Part shown: one piece after another, positions 23,538-33,823 of the stretch
How positions within the stretch are numbered: position 1 is the stretch's first letter
Layout: each line of letters starts with the position of its first letter
Assembly (NCBI GenBank): GCA_964551445.1
Contig: CAZKCG010000018.1
Span: 17,053-81,052 of the forward strand
Reading direction: 5' to 3'
DNA length: 64,000 bases
Source of the DNA: DAOPXV01 sp964551445
Lineage (GTDB): Bacteria; Muiribacteriota; UBA9980
Program-made: the position numbers and the translations under genes
The notes under the pieces: model-generated
What the model was told of the DNA's origin: nothing
Seen by the model: only the letters and a program-made list of their open reading frames with translations
Database searches by the model: none

Positions 23538-26500
23538 TTATTTTAACGACGGAGCCGAGGCGGGATACCCGACATTCGCGCGCTGCGAGTCTCTCGTTCC
23601 ATTCGCGTCAGTTAAAACGGCGTACAATTCAGCGTTTCCCGCGGGAGTTCCTGGCGCAATCGGGTATTCGGTTATGGAAACGGAATTGAACGGACCGGAA
23701 CTGCCGTTGAGCGAAATTTTATATTCTACCGTTCCGCCCGGAGGAGGAGTGACGGGATTCCATATCAGCCTCTTCGGGGTCGAAGCGCCGTCGTATATAA
23801 AGCCCGTGGGAGCCGGAGGCGGAGTATTTGCGGGAACCGTGAATGAGTTTGAACTCACATACGCGCCGCTCTTATAAGATACCATGTATATTACGTTCTG
23901 AGGGTTGGCTGTCTGTGAAACAAGTGGCACGTTCAAGACGACCGCCGGGTTATTCGCGGCGCCGTTGAACGATGATAGCGTGACCTGGGTCTCGGCTCCG
24001 CCGTCTATCTTCTGTTTTACCGCGAAATCCGCGAACGCGGGGGCGATCGTGGGCGCGGGAGTTATATTGAGGTTGATGACGCCGTTACTAACGTTGGTTA
24101 TGGCCACGGATGATCCGCCAGTTTGCGCGGGAACCGTGAACGGGCTCGAACTTATGTACGCGCCGCCCTTATACGATACCATGTATACGACGTTTTGCGG
24201 GCTGGCCGTCTGTGAAACAAGAGGTACGTTCAAAACTACTACAGGGTTATTCGCGGCGCCGTTGAACGATGATAGCGTGACCTGGGTCTCGGCTCCGCCG
24301 TCTATCTTCTGTTTTACCGCGAAATCCGCGAACGCGGGGGCGATCGTGGGCGCGGGAGTTATATTGAGGTTGATAACGCCGTTACTCACGTTGGTTATGG
24401 TCACGGATGATCCGGCGCCGCCCGTTGTCGAGTAAATTTGAGACATTTCCGCCGAATTCGTCATCGTTGCTTTTAAAGCTATGGCGCGGATCCTGTAGTT
24501 CGAAACCGAGGCAGGAACGCTCACGCCAAGCGGCGCCGATCCGGTCTGGAATGTGGTCGCCGTTGCAGGATCGGTACCGTCGGTGGTATATCTTATGGTC
24601 GCTCCGATCGTCGGACAATCTATCGTTACGTTCATGGCCGCGTTCGGATAACTGCCGCCGGCCGGATTAAAGGTCGGCGCGGCTACCGTGTTGGCTCCGC
24701 CTACCGTATATGTAGCGAAAGCGGTCGGCGAGAATAGCGCGCCGTCGATAACGATAGCCTTAACGGTCATCGAAGCATTAAGAATAAAACCGCCGCCGTA
24801 TGGCAGGCCGTTAACGAGCGTCGGCTCGGTATTGTCTATAGTATATTTAATCGTCGCGTTGGTCCTGGCCGAATCGAGAACATCCTTAACTATGGTTATC
24901 ATCTGACCTGCATTATAATTTCCGCCCACGGGCGTTATTATCGGCTTCACGGGATTAGTCGAACCCGCGGGGAAAGTATTGTAAACGGCTAAGGACACCG
25001 GGGAATAAACACCATTGTTTATATATACGGCTTTTATGACCATTTTCGTTGACGCCGGCACGGCGATCGGATTTGAATAGGTCACGGCGATGGCGCTGTT
25101 CGGATCGGACGGGTCCGGCGGGTCTACCGGCTCGATTCCAGGGCTGGAACTTGAACTCGTGGTATATTTAATAACCGCGCCGGCAACGGGAGAAACCAAA
25201 GTAACGCCGTTCGGAATTCCGGCCGGATAGTTTCCGGGAAGCGGATTGAATTGAAGGCCGCTGCCAGAATTGCCCAAACCGTAAGCAATATTAATAAAAG
25301 GCGTTTCACGGGAATCGTTGCCGTCAGCGCTTCTGGATTTAAGATGAAGTTCCAGATTGACCTGCGTCGAAACTGTTCCAAGAGCCGCTTTAAGCGAAGC
25401 GGGCTGAGTAAGAAGAGGATTTATATTTCCAAGCGTGAATTCAACAGGCGTCGTTGAAGCTATTGCGGAAGGCAGGGTCGCTTCCAGTAACGCCGTTCCG
25501 TATGAAGCAGCCTGCGGATTGACCATTACGATCTCTAATTTTCCCGGATAAGCTTTCCCTATATTGACCGCGAGCCGCGAATTATCCGCATTTACCAATG
25601 GATTTACTACGCTTGCGGCGAGAACGTCATTTATAAAATTAGGGCCGTTGCCCGAACCGTTATCGTTGGCCGGTATCGCATCAGGACCTCCGAATACAGG
25701 CATCGGCGGAACGAAAGTATTTCCGGAAGCGACAGACCTGTTCCTGGAAACTGGATCGATATAAACGAATTTGAGGTTGCCGCCCGGATCGATCGGAGTG
25801 AAATCGACGTCGGAATAGCCGCTCGCAGTGATCTTTTTGCCGGCCGCAAGTATGCCTGAATCAAAGGAACCTATCATTACCCCGAGATCGAAATTAGCGT
25901 CAGCGGCGAATTCAAAATTGGCGTTTGAATTTTTAATAACGTATTTTCCAGGCGGAACGTATCCGAGCCTTAATGCGCTTATTGACGTCGCGGGAGCCGG
26001 AGGTATCTTTCCGTCGTCGACAATCTGTGATTCAATGTTGCGCGGAGTGATCAGGGAATACGAAACGATATAATTCGGATTCAGTTCGATACCCATGGTC
26101 GTAAGAGTTCCAGGTTGATATGGAGCCGCGGCGGTATTTGATATGGTTTTAAAAATGTGAGTGACGCCGTTCATTTCGTAAAGCATCATTTTTCCGCCGG
26201 AGTCGCCGACTGGCAGGTTGGATATTTTAAAACCTTTAAGGTCGTTATACCAGGTAATGTTATTAATGTCCGGCGGCGCGGGAACGGATCCGGCATGGAC
26301 CCAACCCGACGAATTGCCGGCGGGATCTTTGTAACTGTAATAAATATTGTCGCCAGCCTTGAGAACGGGAACGCCCTTGATAGCTATATCGCCAGCGGCG
26401 TGAGCTTTTACGAACGCCAGTTCGCCGGCGAGCATGACAACGGCGGTTGTATCAAGCGGAGAAGCAGCCGGAGTATAACCTAACTCCAGAGCGGCAATTT

Positions 26501-29282
26501 CCGGATAATTTATCGCTGTCGTGAAGCTTACCCTGGAAAATCCGTTGCTGAAACCTATCACATTCGCCTGAACGAGAGGACCGGGAGCGGGCGGAGGATA
26601 TGTGTCGGGACTTATATCGAACCCGACTTTTGTTACTGGAACTTCCTTTGGAGACGCCGCGGTAGCGTCAATAATACCATTGCTGGAGAAAAACTCAAGG
26701 CCCGTTCCGGAAAGTCCGCCTTTAACACCGAGCTTTTGTTGATCAACGGTAAAATCTTTCGGGGTAGTTATTAAAACGGTTCTTCCGGAAGGATCGTTCT
26801 TTATATCGATAGCCGCCATGGTTCCGGGCGCAAGAGAAACTCCGCCGACCATTACGGCCGTAGGATTGAAGTTCTGAACCGAAACGGCCTTGTTGAAATT
26901 AAGCCTTAAATTATTAGATGAAGTTATGACGGCCGCGTTAAGAACCAGCGAATTGAAAGGAATTATGTCGAATGTGAAATTCAGGTTCCTTGTAACGCCG
27001 TTCTCTGAATATGAAGCTGAGACCGTCGAAGAACCGGTAGCCGCAGGAGCGTTATAAAAGCTTCCGGTAATAGTTCCCGCGCCAACCAGGACGGACCATG
27101 AAGGCAGAACTTCAGCGGTGGTTTGATCTGAATAGGTCGCTATGGTCTTAATGGCGGAAAGATCATAAACCGCCGAAACTTCTATTGTCGAAGGCGGTTT
27201 TACAAAAAACATGCCTATAAGTTTTTTCGCGAGCGATGTTACGGTCAGCTTGAAAGCGGCGGTCTTGAATATGCCGTTCTCAGAATATCCGGCCGTTAAA
27301 ACTGCGGTTTCAAAAAAACCGGGTGCGTTATAAGCGTTAGACGAAATTGTACCGGAACCGGAAGATATTGACCAGGCCGGAACAATAACGGCGACGGAAC
27401 CGTCGATATATCTGGCTCTTACGATTATCGCCGAAAGGTCATATATCGATGAGACCTCGGCAGTATCGGATATTTTAGACATAATGAGAGAATCGAGTTC
27501 TCTTGCGTTCAGAACGTTAAGGGCGAAATCAGAGGACACGGTGACGCCGTTCTGCGAATAAACCGCTCTGAAAATCGCCCGGCCTTCCGCGGGATAAGGC
27601 GTATAAACTCCGTTTGCGAGGCTGCCTGAGGCTGAAACTACCTGCCAGGAGGGAGTAACGTCAAGCGATGAACCGTCTGAATAAAAAACCGTCGTTTTAA
27701 CCCGGGCGCCGATATCATAGTTCAAACCGGCTTCGACGGTGTCAGAGCCTGGTAAAAGGCGCAGCGAGGTCGGGAGTTTTTCAGCGACGCGTTCCAATTG
27801 GACACCGATGCCGTCCATAACGAACCCATAATCATCAACGGTTATTGCAAAAGAAGCATGAGCCTGATAATATTGCGGGGCCGTAACCGTCAGCATATAA
27901 TTTCCGGCGGTGAACCCGCCCGCTACCCTATAAAAACCTCGGCTGTCGGTAACCGCGCTCGCGCCTGAGGGCGAAACTGTGACAGTAGCACCGGGAACGC
28001 CTACCGCGTTCAGAAAAGTACCGGAGCTGTTTCTTTCAACTACTTTTCCGGCGAGTACCTGGACGGAAGATGAATTTTTAAGCGCGATAAATTTATTGTC
28101 GACGATATTTTTCATGCTTGAGATATCGATAAGTCCCTGAAAATTACCGGACTCCACAAGAACAAGTTTTCCCTGGTCGGGCGGTAAAAGCGTTGCCCTT
28201 CCGATATATAGCTTTCCGCCGGTGAGATAAATTTCAGTGCTGCCCATGCTTCCGTTCGGATATTCAGCCATCATTATAGCTTCAACCGCCGTTTTCGGAA
28301 GCGTTATATCGAGCTTCCAGAAGCCCGTCGGGTCCGTTACCGTTGAATACTCGCGGCCGTCCGTAATAACCGCGACTTTTTTACCGACGGCCGGTGAAAT
28401 CAACCGTGATACTGGAGATGCGGCAGTGGTTGTATCATATTTCAAGTATCCGGCGACCGTGGTGTTCGCCGCCGAAGACGATAAAACGGATATCGGACCG
28501 CTCGCGACGGTGATCCCGCCATAAGAAGCCGTCAAATTTAGAGAAGATGCTGTGCCCTGTAAAATATTTGAGACCAGTATTCCCGAAAAAGAAGCGACGC
28601 CGTTAACGGGAACCACTGAAACGCCGCCGGAAAGAAGAACGCCCGGAATGGAAACAGTCACGGGCAGATTAGAAGCTGAAAGAGCGCTTCCAAACTGGTC
28701 GAAGATCTTAACCGTGAACGCCGGTATCGTGCTTCCGGAAATGATGGACGACACAGGCTGAGCCGGCTCCATAACGAGCTTTGAAGCTACCCGCGGTATC
28801 TGCTTCGTTCCGGAAAAATTAAGAGTAACGAATATCTGGTTATAATCAGGGTTTCCCAATGCTTCCTTGTTAGATCTTATAAAAACCTCGGATGACCCGA
28901 TAAAAACTCTTTCAAAATCATCAGCTGAGCTGTACCTTAAAGCTGCCACGATGAGAACCTCATAGGTAGAATGAACCGAGAATTCCTCTTCAAAAACAAC
29001 GCTGCCCTGCTGATATTCGGATATTTTCCCCGACGGGGTGTGCGCGTTGCTCAGGTCTTTTATAACGACGGTGACTATCCCCTGCGCGTTAGACGGAATA
29101 GGGTCCGTCTCAAGGGCGCGATCGGGCGACGATGTGTTAAACGACATCTTAAGCGACGCTTTGGCTCTTTCGTCTGAACCGTCCGGAAGGCCTGATCCGC
29201 CGCCGGAACAACCGCTTATAATAAAAAAAGCCGCAAGTAAAAAGATCAGAAGTAATGGAATTGTCCTTGAAAACGTTCTCAT
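23538..29282 (-). CDS. Giant multidomain surface lipoprotein (1914 aa)
   Basis: A signal peptide ends in the lipobox 'IISGC' (Cys near residue 25), so the protein is predicted to be lipid-anchored. The order of parts is: a beta-rich N-domain; a bacterial-Ig-like segment ('LVMEPAQPVSS..'); a carboxypeptidase-regulatory-like domain near residues 430-485 ('VPGATVTVSPSGASAVTDSRGFYRVAGG'); three BIG2-like 'SDQTTAEVLPSWSV' modules near 500-760; later chitobiase/hexosaminidase C-terminal-type domains ('GATIRYTTDGTDPATA'); then a tandem 99-residue duplication and a terminal FnIII-like part. It looks like a surface adhesin or scaffold. I choose the ATG at 29282, ten bases after AAGGAG; three codons earlier lies an ATG too close to the site. 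Confidence 0.85.
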   Translation of the reverse strand: MRTFSRTIPLLLIFLLAAFFIISGCSGGGSGLPDGSDERAKASLKMSFNTSSPDRALETDPIPSNAQGIVTVVIKDLSNAHTPSGKISEYQQGSVVFEEEFSVHSTYEVLIVAALRYSSADDFERVFIGSSEVFIRSNKEALGNPDYNQIFVTLNFSGTKQIPRVASKLVMEPAQPVSSIISGSTIPAFTVKIFDQFGSALSASNLPVTVSIPGVLLSGGVSVVPVNGVASFSGILVSNILQGTASSLNLTASYGGITVASGPISVLSSSAANTTVAGYLKYDTTTAASPVSRLISPAVGKKVAVITDGREYSTVTDPTGFWKLDITLPKTAVEAIMMAEYPNGSMGSTEIYLTGGKLYIGRATLLPPDQGKLVLVESGNFQGLIDISSMKNIVDNKFIALKNSSSVQVLAGKVVERNSSGTFLNAVGVPGATVTVSPSGASAVTDSRGFYRVAGGFTAGNYMLTVTAPQYYQAHASFAITVDDYGFVMDGIGVQLERVAEKLPTSLRLLPGSDTVEAGLNYDIGARVKTTVFYSDGSSLDVTPSWQVVSASGSLANGVYTPYPAEGRAIFRAVYSQNGVTVSSDFALNVLNARELDSLIMSKISDTAEVSSIYDLSAIIVRARYIDGSVAVIVPAWSISSGSGTISSNAYNAPGFFETAVLTAGYSENGIFKTAAFKLTVTSLAKKLIGMFFVKPPSTIEVSAVYDLSAIKTIATYSDQTTAEVLPSWSVLVGAGTITGSFYNAPAATGSSTVSASYSENGVTRNLNFTFDIIPFNSLVLNAAVITSSNNLRLNFNKAVSVQNFNPTAVMVGGVSLAPGTMAAIDIKNDPSGRTVLITTPKDFTVDQQKLGVKGGLSGTGLEFFSSNGIIDATAASPKEVPVTKVGFDISPDTYPPPAPGPLVQANVIGFSNGFSRVSFTTAINYPEIAALELGYTPAASPLDTTAVVMLAGELAFVKAHAAGDIAIKGVPVLKAGDNIYYSYKDPAGNSSGWVHAGSVPAPPDINNITWYNDLKGFKISNLPVGDSGGKMMLYEMNGVTHIFKTISNTAAAPYQPGTLTTMGIELNPNYIVSYSLITPRNIESQIVDDGKIPPAPATSISALRLGYVPPGKYVIKNSNANFEFAADANFDLGVMIGSFDSGILAAGKKITASGYSDVDFTPIDPGGNLKFVYIDPVSRNRSVASGNTFVPPMPVFGGPDAIPANDNGSGNGPNFINDVLAASVVNPLVNADNSRLAVNIGKAYPGKLEIVMVNPQAASYGTALLEATLPSAIASTTPVEFTLGNINPLLTQPASLKAALGTVSTQVNLELHLKSRSADGNDSRETPFINIAYGLGNSGSGLQFNPLPGNYPAGIPNGVTLVSPVAGAVIKYTTSSSSSPGIEPVDPPDPSDPNSAIAVTYSNPIAVPASTKMVIKAVYINNGVYSPVSLAVYNTFPAGSTNPVKPIITPVGGNYNAGQMITIVKDVLDSARTNATIKYTIDNTEPTLVNGLPYGGGFILNASMTVKAIVIDGALFSPTAFATYTVGGANTVAAPTFNPAGGSYPNAAMNVTIDCPTIGATIRYTTDGTDPATATTFQTGSAPLGVSVPASVSNYRIRAIALKATMTNSAEMSQIYSTTGGAGSSVTITNVSNGVINLNITPAPTIAPAFADFAVKQKIDGGAETQVTLSSFNGAANNPVVVLNVPLVSQTASPQNVVYMVSYKGGAYISSSPFTVPAQTGGSSVAITNVSNGVINLNITPAPTIAPAFADFAVKQKIDGGAETQVTLSSFNGAANNPAVVLNVPLVSQTANPQNVIYMVSYKSGAYVSSNSFTVPANTPPPAPTGFIYDGASTPKRLIWNPVTPPPGGTVEYKISLNGSSGPFNSVSITEYPIAPGTPAGNAELYAVLTDANGTRDSQRANVGYPASAPSLK
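23831..24425 (-). repeat. Near-identical 297-base tandem duplication in the lipoprotein gene
   Basis: Two copies (about 23831-24127 and 24128-24425) encode the 'SNGVINLNITPAPTIAPAFADFAVKQK' module twice. Long stretches are identical, including the segment encoding 'DGGAETQVTLSSFNGAANNP'. The period of 297 bases (99 codons) preserves frame, so copy number could vary by slippage or recombination. Confidence 0.85.
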
Positions 29283-29540
29283 GAAAATCATTCTCCTTAA
29301 AATATTTTTATTAAAAACAAATTACTAGTTCAATTCGTATGAAACCAGGCCGGAATAACTTTCAAGACAAAAGCGCTCCGCCATTGTTCATATAATACTA
29401 ATTTAACAAATAAATGTCAATACATCAGATTCAAAAAATAGGACCGGAAACACCATAAGATAAAAACAGGCGCGCAAAATATTCAACTGTTAAAAAAACG
29501 GGCCTTTAAATCCGCCAATTAAGGTTCGTCAACAAATTCA

Positions 29541-29569
29541 TTGACATATTAGGGGGTTTGGAATAAAAT
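29541..29569 (+). promoter_or_regulatory. Promoter of the LolA-like operon
   Basis: TTGACA at 29541-29546 and TAAAAT at 29564-29569 with a 17-base spacer, followed by a GGAGG ribosome site just before the ATG at 29589. Confidence 0.75.
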
Positions 29570-29588
29570 CCATTCCGGAGGCGATGTA

Positions 29589-30317
29589 ATGAGAACAATA
29601 ATTACAACGGGCGTGTCATTTCCGGTTTTATTATTCACCGCCTGCCTTATTTTCCCCTCTCTCTCTCAGGCCGCGGGCGATACTGACGTTATCGTTATAG
29701 AACGCCGGACCGATAAGAACGGGCCGGCCTTAAAAACGCTTTCAAGCGACGAAGTGCTGCTTCGCGAACTGATAAAAAAATTCAGCGAAAATATATGCTA
29801 CGAAACAGAAAATACCCTTAATCAAGCGTCATCAACAACGATCAGGCGCGCCCGCCTTTTTGTCCGCGACGCGTCAAATATAAGGCTTGAAAGTTCCACC
29901 GGCGATGGAACGGAAATAGTTTCGGTATATTCCGGCGGCGGAGCATGGATATATTTTCCTAAAACAAATATAATAATCGACATTCCCGGAAAGGCAAAAA
30001 AATCCGCAGGCGTCAATCTCCAATACGATTTCATAGGCGGTTATATCGCGAACCCGTCCGATTACATCGTGCTGAAAAACAGCGAAGGCGCTTTTTTAAC
30101 GTATGAAATCTCCGGCCCGCCCGGCAACACGAAAGCGTCTTACCGGTTCACCGCGGAAGGACTGCCTGATCGCATAACCATCATCGAAGACGGTTTGGGA
30201 ACCCGGGAAATCAAGATCAAAAACGTAATTACGGGGCCGATAGAAGAAAAACTCTTCAAGAGGCCTGAAAACGCAGTTAAAATGCCGTTAAACGAAATAC
30301 CCGATATTGAAAGGTAA
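29589..30317 (+). CDS. LolA-like outer-membrane lipoprotein-sorting family protein (242 aa)
   Basis: A signal peptide (residues 1-28, ending 'SLSQAAG') sends it to the periplasm. The mature part follows the LolA/RseB half-barrel pattern: 'IRRARLFVRDASNIRLESS', 'VSVYSGGGAWIYFPKTNIIIDIP', 'YDFIGGYIANPSDYIVLK', 'LPDRITIIEDGLGTREIKIKN' and a C-terminal 'LFKRPENAVKMPLNEIPDIE', typical of the MucB/LolA-like superfamily that bind lipids. GGAGG lies before the ATG. It heads an operon with a companion exported protein. Whether it carries lipoproteins or another lipid is not decided by sequence. Confidence 0.75.
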   Translation: MRTIITTGVSFPVLLFTACLIFPSLSQAAGDTDVIVIERRTDKNGPALKTLSSDEVLLRELIKKFSENICYETENTLNQASSTTIRRARLFVRDASNIRLESSTGDGTEIVSVYSGGGAWIYFPKTNIIIDIPGKAKKSAGVNLQYDFIGGYIANPSDYIVLKNSEGAFLTYEISGPPGNTKASYRFTAEGLPDRITIIEDGLGTREIKIKNVITGPIEEKLFKRPENAVKMPLNEIPDIER

Positions 30318-30323
30318 CTGTAA

Positions 30324-31523
30324 TTGTTTATTTCACGAAATAAAAATCTAATAAAGCTGATTCTGATAGCGCTCTTTTTTCTGCTTCTCAACCGTCAGCC
30401 TTCAGCCGCGGCCGGAAAATTCGAAGATACCGAAAAACATCTTATGAATTTTGAAATTTATTTTCTGAAAAACGAAGAAAAAAAGGCCATGGCCGAATTC
30501 AAAAAATTCGAGGGTACTCTTTCCACGGGAAATAAAGAAACCTTAAATAATGGTTACGGCGATATTTACATAGTATATTCAGCCTTCATAAATTACGTCT
30601 CGTCATTTCGCGCCCCTGAAAATGCCGTTTCAGCAAAAGAAAATAATAAAATAAATAATCATCTTTTTGCGCTGTTCTTTCAAAAATATGACGCGCTTTT
30701 GAAAGAACAGAGGAACCTCGCAGGAACTAAACAAATATCGCCCGATCTTATTTCATATCTCGAAGAGCTTAATAAAAATAAAGAAAGCGAAAAAGGCCCC
30801 GGCTCAAACTATGATCTTCTGATATCCGCGGAATTTGAAACTTCCATAAAAGACGCCGCTTTGATCCGCTTTATTTCAGGCCGGCCGCTTTTTTTATTCA
30901 TGCTTTACAAGAACGTTAAAGAAGCCGGCAATGATTTTCAGGTTTCTTTTCTAAAAAGCATGATATCCAAAAATGTTCCGGCCGACATTTTAGCCATAAG
31001 CGATTTCCCTGAATTCACCGGCGGTGAACCGGCCGTAAAAAAAGACGGATGCGCGGTTTTCGACGCGAGCCTTATGAGTTCGTTCAATTGCGATGGAAAT
31101 AAAATATCTTCCGCGGCTCTTCTGCGCGCGGCTCTGAAAAACAAAGCTTTAAAAAAAGCCGATCTTTCAAATGCCGCGGCGGCCAGGATCGTTTTTTCAA
31201 AATATTGCTTTTATTTCGATATCGCCGGAGCGGCCGTAACGAAATTTTCAAACGAAGCCCCGGATTCCGCAGTTATAGAACTTCAAAAAGGAAGAAAAAT
31301 AGACATTAAACCCAAAAAATTCGACGGCATCCTTTCCGAGGCTGCATTTTTGAAAAACTGCCGGAAGATCAAATATAACGATATGAATTTTTATTCATGC
31401 CCCGAAACATCTCACAAAACTTTTCTGATGAATACCGGACGCGATTTCATGGAAATAGTTTTCATAAATTTCGATTCCGGCGTCGAAGCTCAAGCGGTTT
31501 TAAATTCTTTTAAAACGCTCTGA
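30324..31523 (+). CDS. Exported hypothetical protein (399 aa), LolA-like operon
   Basis: A TTG start is used; residues 1-30 form a basic then hydrophobic signal sequence ('NLIKLILIALFFLLLNRQPSAAAG'). The rest is helical, with an Ala/Lys-rich C-terminal region containing two scattered cysteines ('KYCFYFD', 'FLKNCRKIKYNDMNFYSCPET') that could pair in the periplasm. It follows the LolA-like gene after six bases. No family is recognised; a periplasmic partner of that protein is an inference from the operon. Confidence 0.55.
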   Translation: MFISRNKNLIKLILIALFFLLLNRQPSAAAGKFEDTEKHLMNFEIYFLKNEEKKAMAEFKKFEGTLSTGNKETLNNGYGDIYIVYSAFINYVSSFRAPENAVSAKENNKINNHLFALFFQKYDALLKEQRNLAGTKQISPDLISYLEELNKNKESEKGPGSNYDLLISAEFETSIKDAALIRFISGRPLFLFMLYKNVKEAGNDFQVSFLKSMISKNVPADILAISDFPEFTGGEPAVKKDGCAVFDASLMSSFNCDGNKISSAALLRAALKNKALKKADLSNAAAARIVFSKYCFYFDIAGAAVTKFSNEAPDSAVIELQKGRKIDIKPKKFDGILSEAAFLKNCRKIKYNDMNFYSCPETSHKTFLMNTGRDFMEIVFINFDSGVEAQAVLNSFKTL

Positions 31524-31524
31524 A

Positions 31525-33723
31525 CTATACGCCGTTAAAAAAATCCGCCCACCCGGCATGATCGAAATGATCGCCGTTCCCGAAAAATATCTGTTTCACG
31601 ACCATGCCGGAACAGTTATATTTTTTAGCCGTTCCGCTTTCACGCCCGCCGGAGTAATTTATCTCGAATTTCATATAATGCTTTGAGTTTTCTACCGCGT
31701 AATGTTTCGCGACGCCTTCTTTTTTATCGTTTTTATAATTTTCTTCGCGCAAAAGAACTCCCGAACGGTCGAAATATCTGGCGATGCCGTTAAGAAGACC
31801 TTTTTTATAGTTTTTTTCAACCTCGCATGTTACGCCGTCAGGAAAGTAAAATCTTGAAATTTTCTCGAGTTTTCCGTTCTCATAATATTCGCGGCGCTGT
31901 AGTTTTCCGCTTTCGTAATAGTATTCACACTTGCCGTGAGGACTTCCGTTCGCGTAATTTTTAACGGCTATAAGTTTTTTTCCAAGATTATAATATAAAC
32001 ATTCACCCTTTAACTCGCCGTCCTCGTAAACCTCGTTGCCATAAAGTCCTTCTTTTTCAAAGCTTTTCATCATGCCCGATAGCGGAACGCCGTTCGCGTC
32101 ATAAAATCTTTCATATACGGCATGATCGAAATGGTATACCGACTCGCGCAAAAGAGTTCCTTCCGGAGAATAAAGCCTGCGAACGCCATGTTCCATACCG
32201 TTTGCAAAATATGTCTCTTTCGCGATATTTCCAGATTTGTCAAAAGCCAGAGAAATACCGTTTAAAATTCCGTTTTTATAATAAGCGACATCGGATACGA
32301 TGCCGCTTTCATAAAAAAATTTGGAAAAGCCGTCTTTTTTGTATCCATTATAAAACGAGGCGGACCTGACCATGCCATTTTCATAAAACTCTCTTTTCAG
32401 GTTTTTAACCGATAACGGATAGTTCCCTTGAAAAAGTGAGGCAAGCGTTTTAGCATACGCGGCGGAGGCGGAGGCGACCGATTTGACCATGGCCAGATCC
32501 GACCGCGCGGCGGTCTTATCGTTTCGGGCCATATGAACGACCGACCTGCAATAATATTGTTCAGACAGGGGTTTCAATGAAATGGCTGAAGAGTAATCCG
32601 CTGACGCGCCTTCCATATCGCCTGTCGTTTGCCTGACGAGGCCGCGGCGGGAGTAAAATTCATCGTTTTCGACGCTTATACTCACGGCGGCGTTCAGTTC
32701 GTCCAGGGCTTCGGCAACAAAACCCGAATAGACTTTTAAAAGCCCGAACTGGCACCGGGAATAGGAATTGTTATGATTGAACTTCAGAGACTTGACCAGA
32801 TCGATAGCCGCTTCGATGAACTCGGATTTTTCGATCCTTATAAGAGCCGATGAGTAAAAGTCGCGGCTTATGGTCTCATTAAATGTTGCGGCGGTATCGA
32901 TATCGCCGTGAATGATTATTCGTTCGTAAGTTTGATCGAGATTATCGCGCGCCTTTTGAAATGAAGGACACTTGCTTACGGCATCTTTAAAATAGACGGC
33001 TGCTTCCTCGAGCTTTTTTAAGGAACGGTACATCTCTCCTATAAGATTAGCCAGAATGTGATCAGCAGTGTCTATTTCAAACGCCTTTTTATAGAATTCG
33101 AGAGCCTCTTCGATAAATTTTCGCTTTTCGTAGTACGACGCTATCTTTTTATACGCCTGGCTATATCCTGGGTCGACGCTCAAGGCGAACTTGAAATTAT
33201 TTAGCGCCGCGTCTTCCTCGCCTTTTTTTTCGTTGGCTTCACCCAGAGCCATATAGTATTCAGGCCTGGGCGGGCCCAGCTCTATCGCATAACTATAATT
33301 TCTGATGGCGCCTTTGACGTCTCCGTTATCCATACGGATGTTGCCGAGAGTGTAATAAATGTCAGGATCATTCGGAGAAGCTTTGATAGCCTGACCGTAA
33401 AAATATACCGCCTTTTTCGCGTGTCCGAGTTTTTCATGACAGCGCCCGGCGAAAACCAGCGCGTTTATAAAGGCGGGAGACAGTTCGGAAGCCGCTTTAA
33501 AGCAGTCAAGAGCTTCTCCGTATTTTTTCATATTAAAAAGTATCTCTCCGAGGGCGTACCGGGCCTCGTGATCGTCATGACGGTATTTCACGGCGTTCCT
33601 GTAATAAAATACCGCTTCGTCATGCATTCCGGCTTCTTCATAGATCCCGGCGAGCTCGGCGTTCAAAGAAGGGTTGGCTGGTTTTGATCTAAGCAGCGTT
33701 TTTAATTCTTCGATCCTGTCCAT
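31525..33723 (-). CDS. TPR plus MORN-like (YwqK-type) repeat protein (732 aa)
   Basis: The first ~430 residues hold about ten tetratricopeptide repeats ('ALDCFKAASELSPAFINALVFAGRCHEKLG', 'AVYFYGQAIKASPNDPDIYYTLGNI'). From about residue 435 to the end run a dozen repeats of the 'FYENGMVRSASFYNGYKKDG' kind, as in the YwqK family of MORN-variant proteins, some of which are annotated as toxin-antitoxin antitoxins. No signal peptide or membrane helix is seen, so it is cytoplasmic. The ATG at 33723 lies at +3 of a good promoter; the ATG six bases upstream would precede the transcript start. The same architecture is found in the divergent gene at 33.8 kb. Stop codons of this and the exported protein gene nearly touch. 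Confidence 0.85.
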   Translation of the reverse strand: MDRIEELKTLLRSKPANPSLNAELAGIYEEAGMHDEAVFYYRNAVKYRHDDHEARYALGEILFNMKKYGEALDCFKAASELSPAFINALVFAGRCHEKLGHAKKAVYFYGQAIKASPNDPDIYYTLGNIRMDNGDVKGAIRNYSYAIELGPPRPEYYMALGEANEKKGEEDAALNNFKFALSVDPGYSQAYKKIASYYEKRKFIEEALEFYKKAFEIDTADHILANLIGEMYRSLKKLEEAAVYFKDAVSKCPSFQKARDNLDQTYERIIIHGDIDTAATFNETISRDFYSSALIRIEKSEFIEAAIDLVKSLKFNHNNSYSRCQFGLLKVYSGFVAEALDELNAAVSISVENDEFYSRRGLVRQTTGDMEGASADYSSAISLKPLSEQYYCRSVVHMARNDKTAARSDLAMVKSVASASAAYAKTLASLFQGNYPLSVKNLKREFYENGMVRSASFYNGYKKDGFSKFFYESGIVSDVAYYKNGILNGISLAFDKSGNIAKETYFANGMEHGVRRLYSPEGTLLRESVYHFDHAVYERFYDANGVPLSGMMKSFEKEGLYGNEVYEDGELKGECLYYNLGKKLIAVKNYANGSPHGKCEYYYESGKLQRREYYENGKLEKISRFYFPDGVTCEVEKNYKKGLLNGIARYFDRSGVLLREENYKNDKKEGVAKHYAVENSKHYMKFEINYSGGRESGTAKKYNCSGMVVKQIFFGNGDHFDHAGWADFFNGV

Positions 33724-33731
33724 ATACATTA

Positions 33732-33760
33732 AAAATACTATATAACAAAATATTTGTCAA
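33732..33760 (-). promoter_or_regulatory. Leaderless-type promoter of the leftward TPR-MORN gene
   Basis: Minus-strand TTGACA (33755-33760) and TATTTT (33732-33737), spacer 17; predicted start about 33725, start codon at +3, no Shine-Dalgarno sequence. Confidence 0.6.
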
Positions 33761-33785
33761 CAGATTAAAACCGGTTGAAAATAAC

Positions 33786-33814
33786 TTGAATTTAATTATT
33801 AAAAGTGATAAGAT
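33786..33814 (+). promoter_or_regulatory. Leaderless-type promoter of the rightward TPR-MORN gene
   Basis: TTGAAT at 33786-33791 and TAAGAT at 33809-33814, spacer 17; predicted start about 33821, ATG at +4. Together with the preceding promoter it forms a compact back-to-back pair. Confidence 0.6.
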
Positions 33815-33823
33815 GAAAATAAT

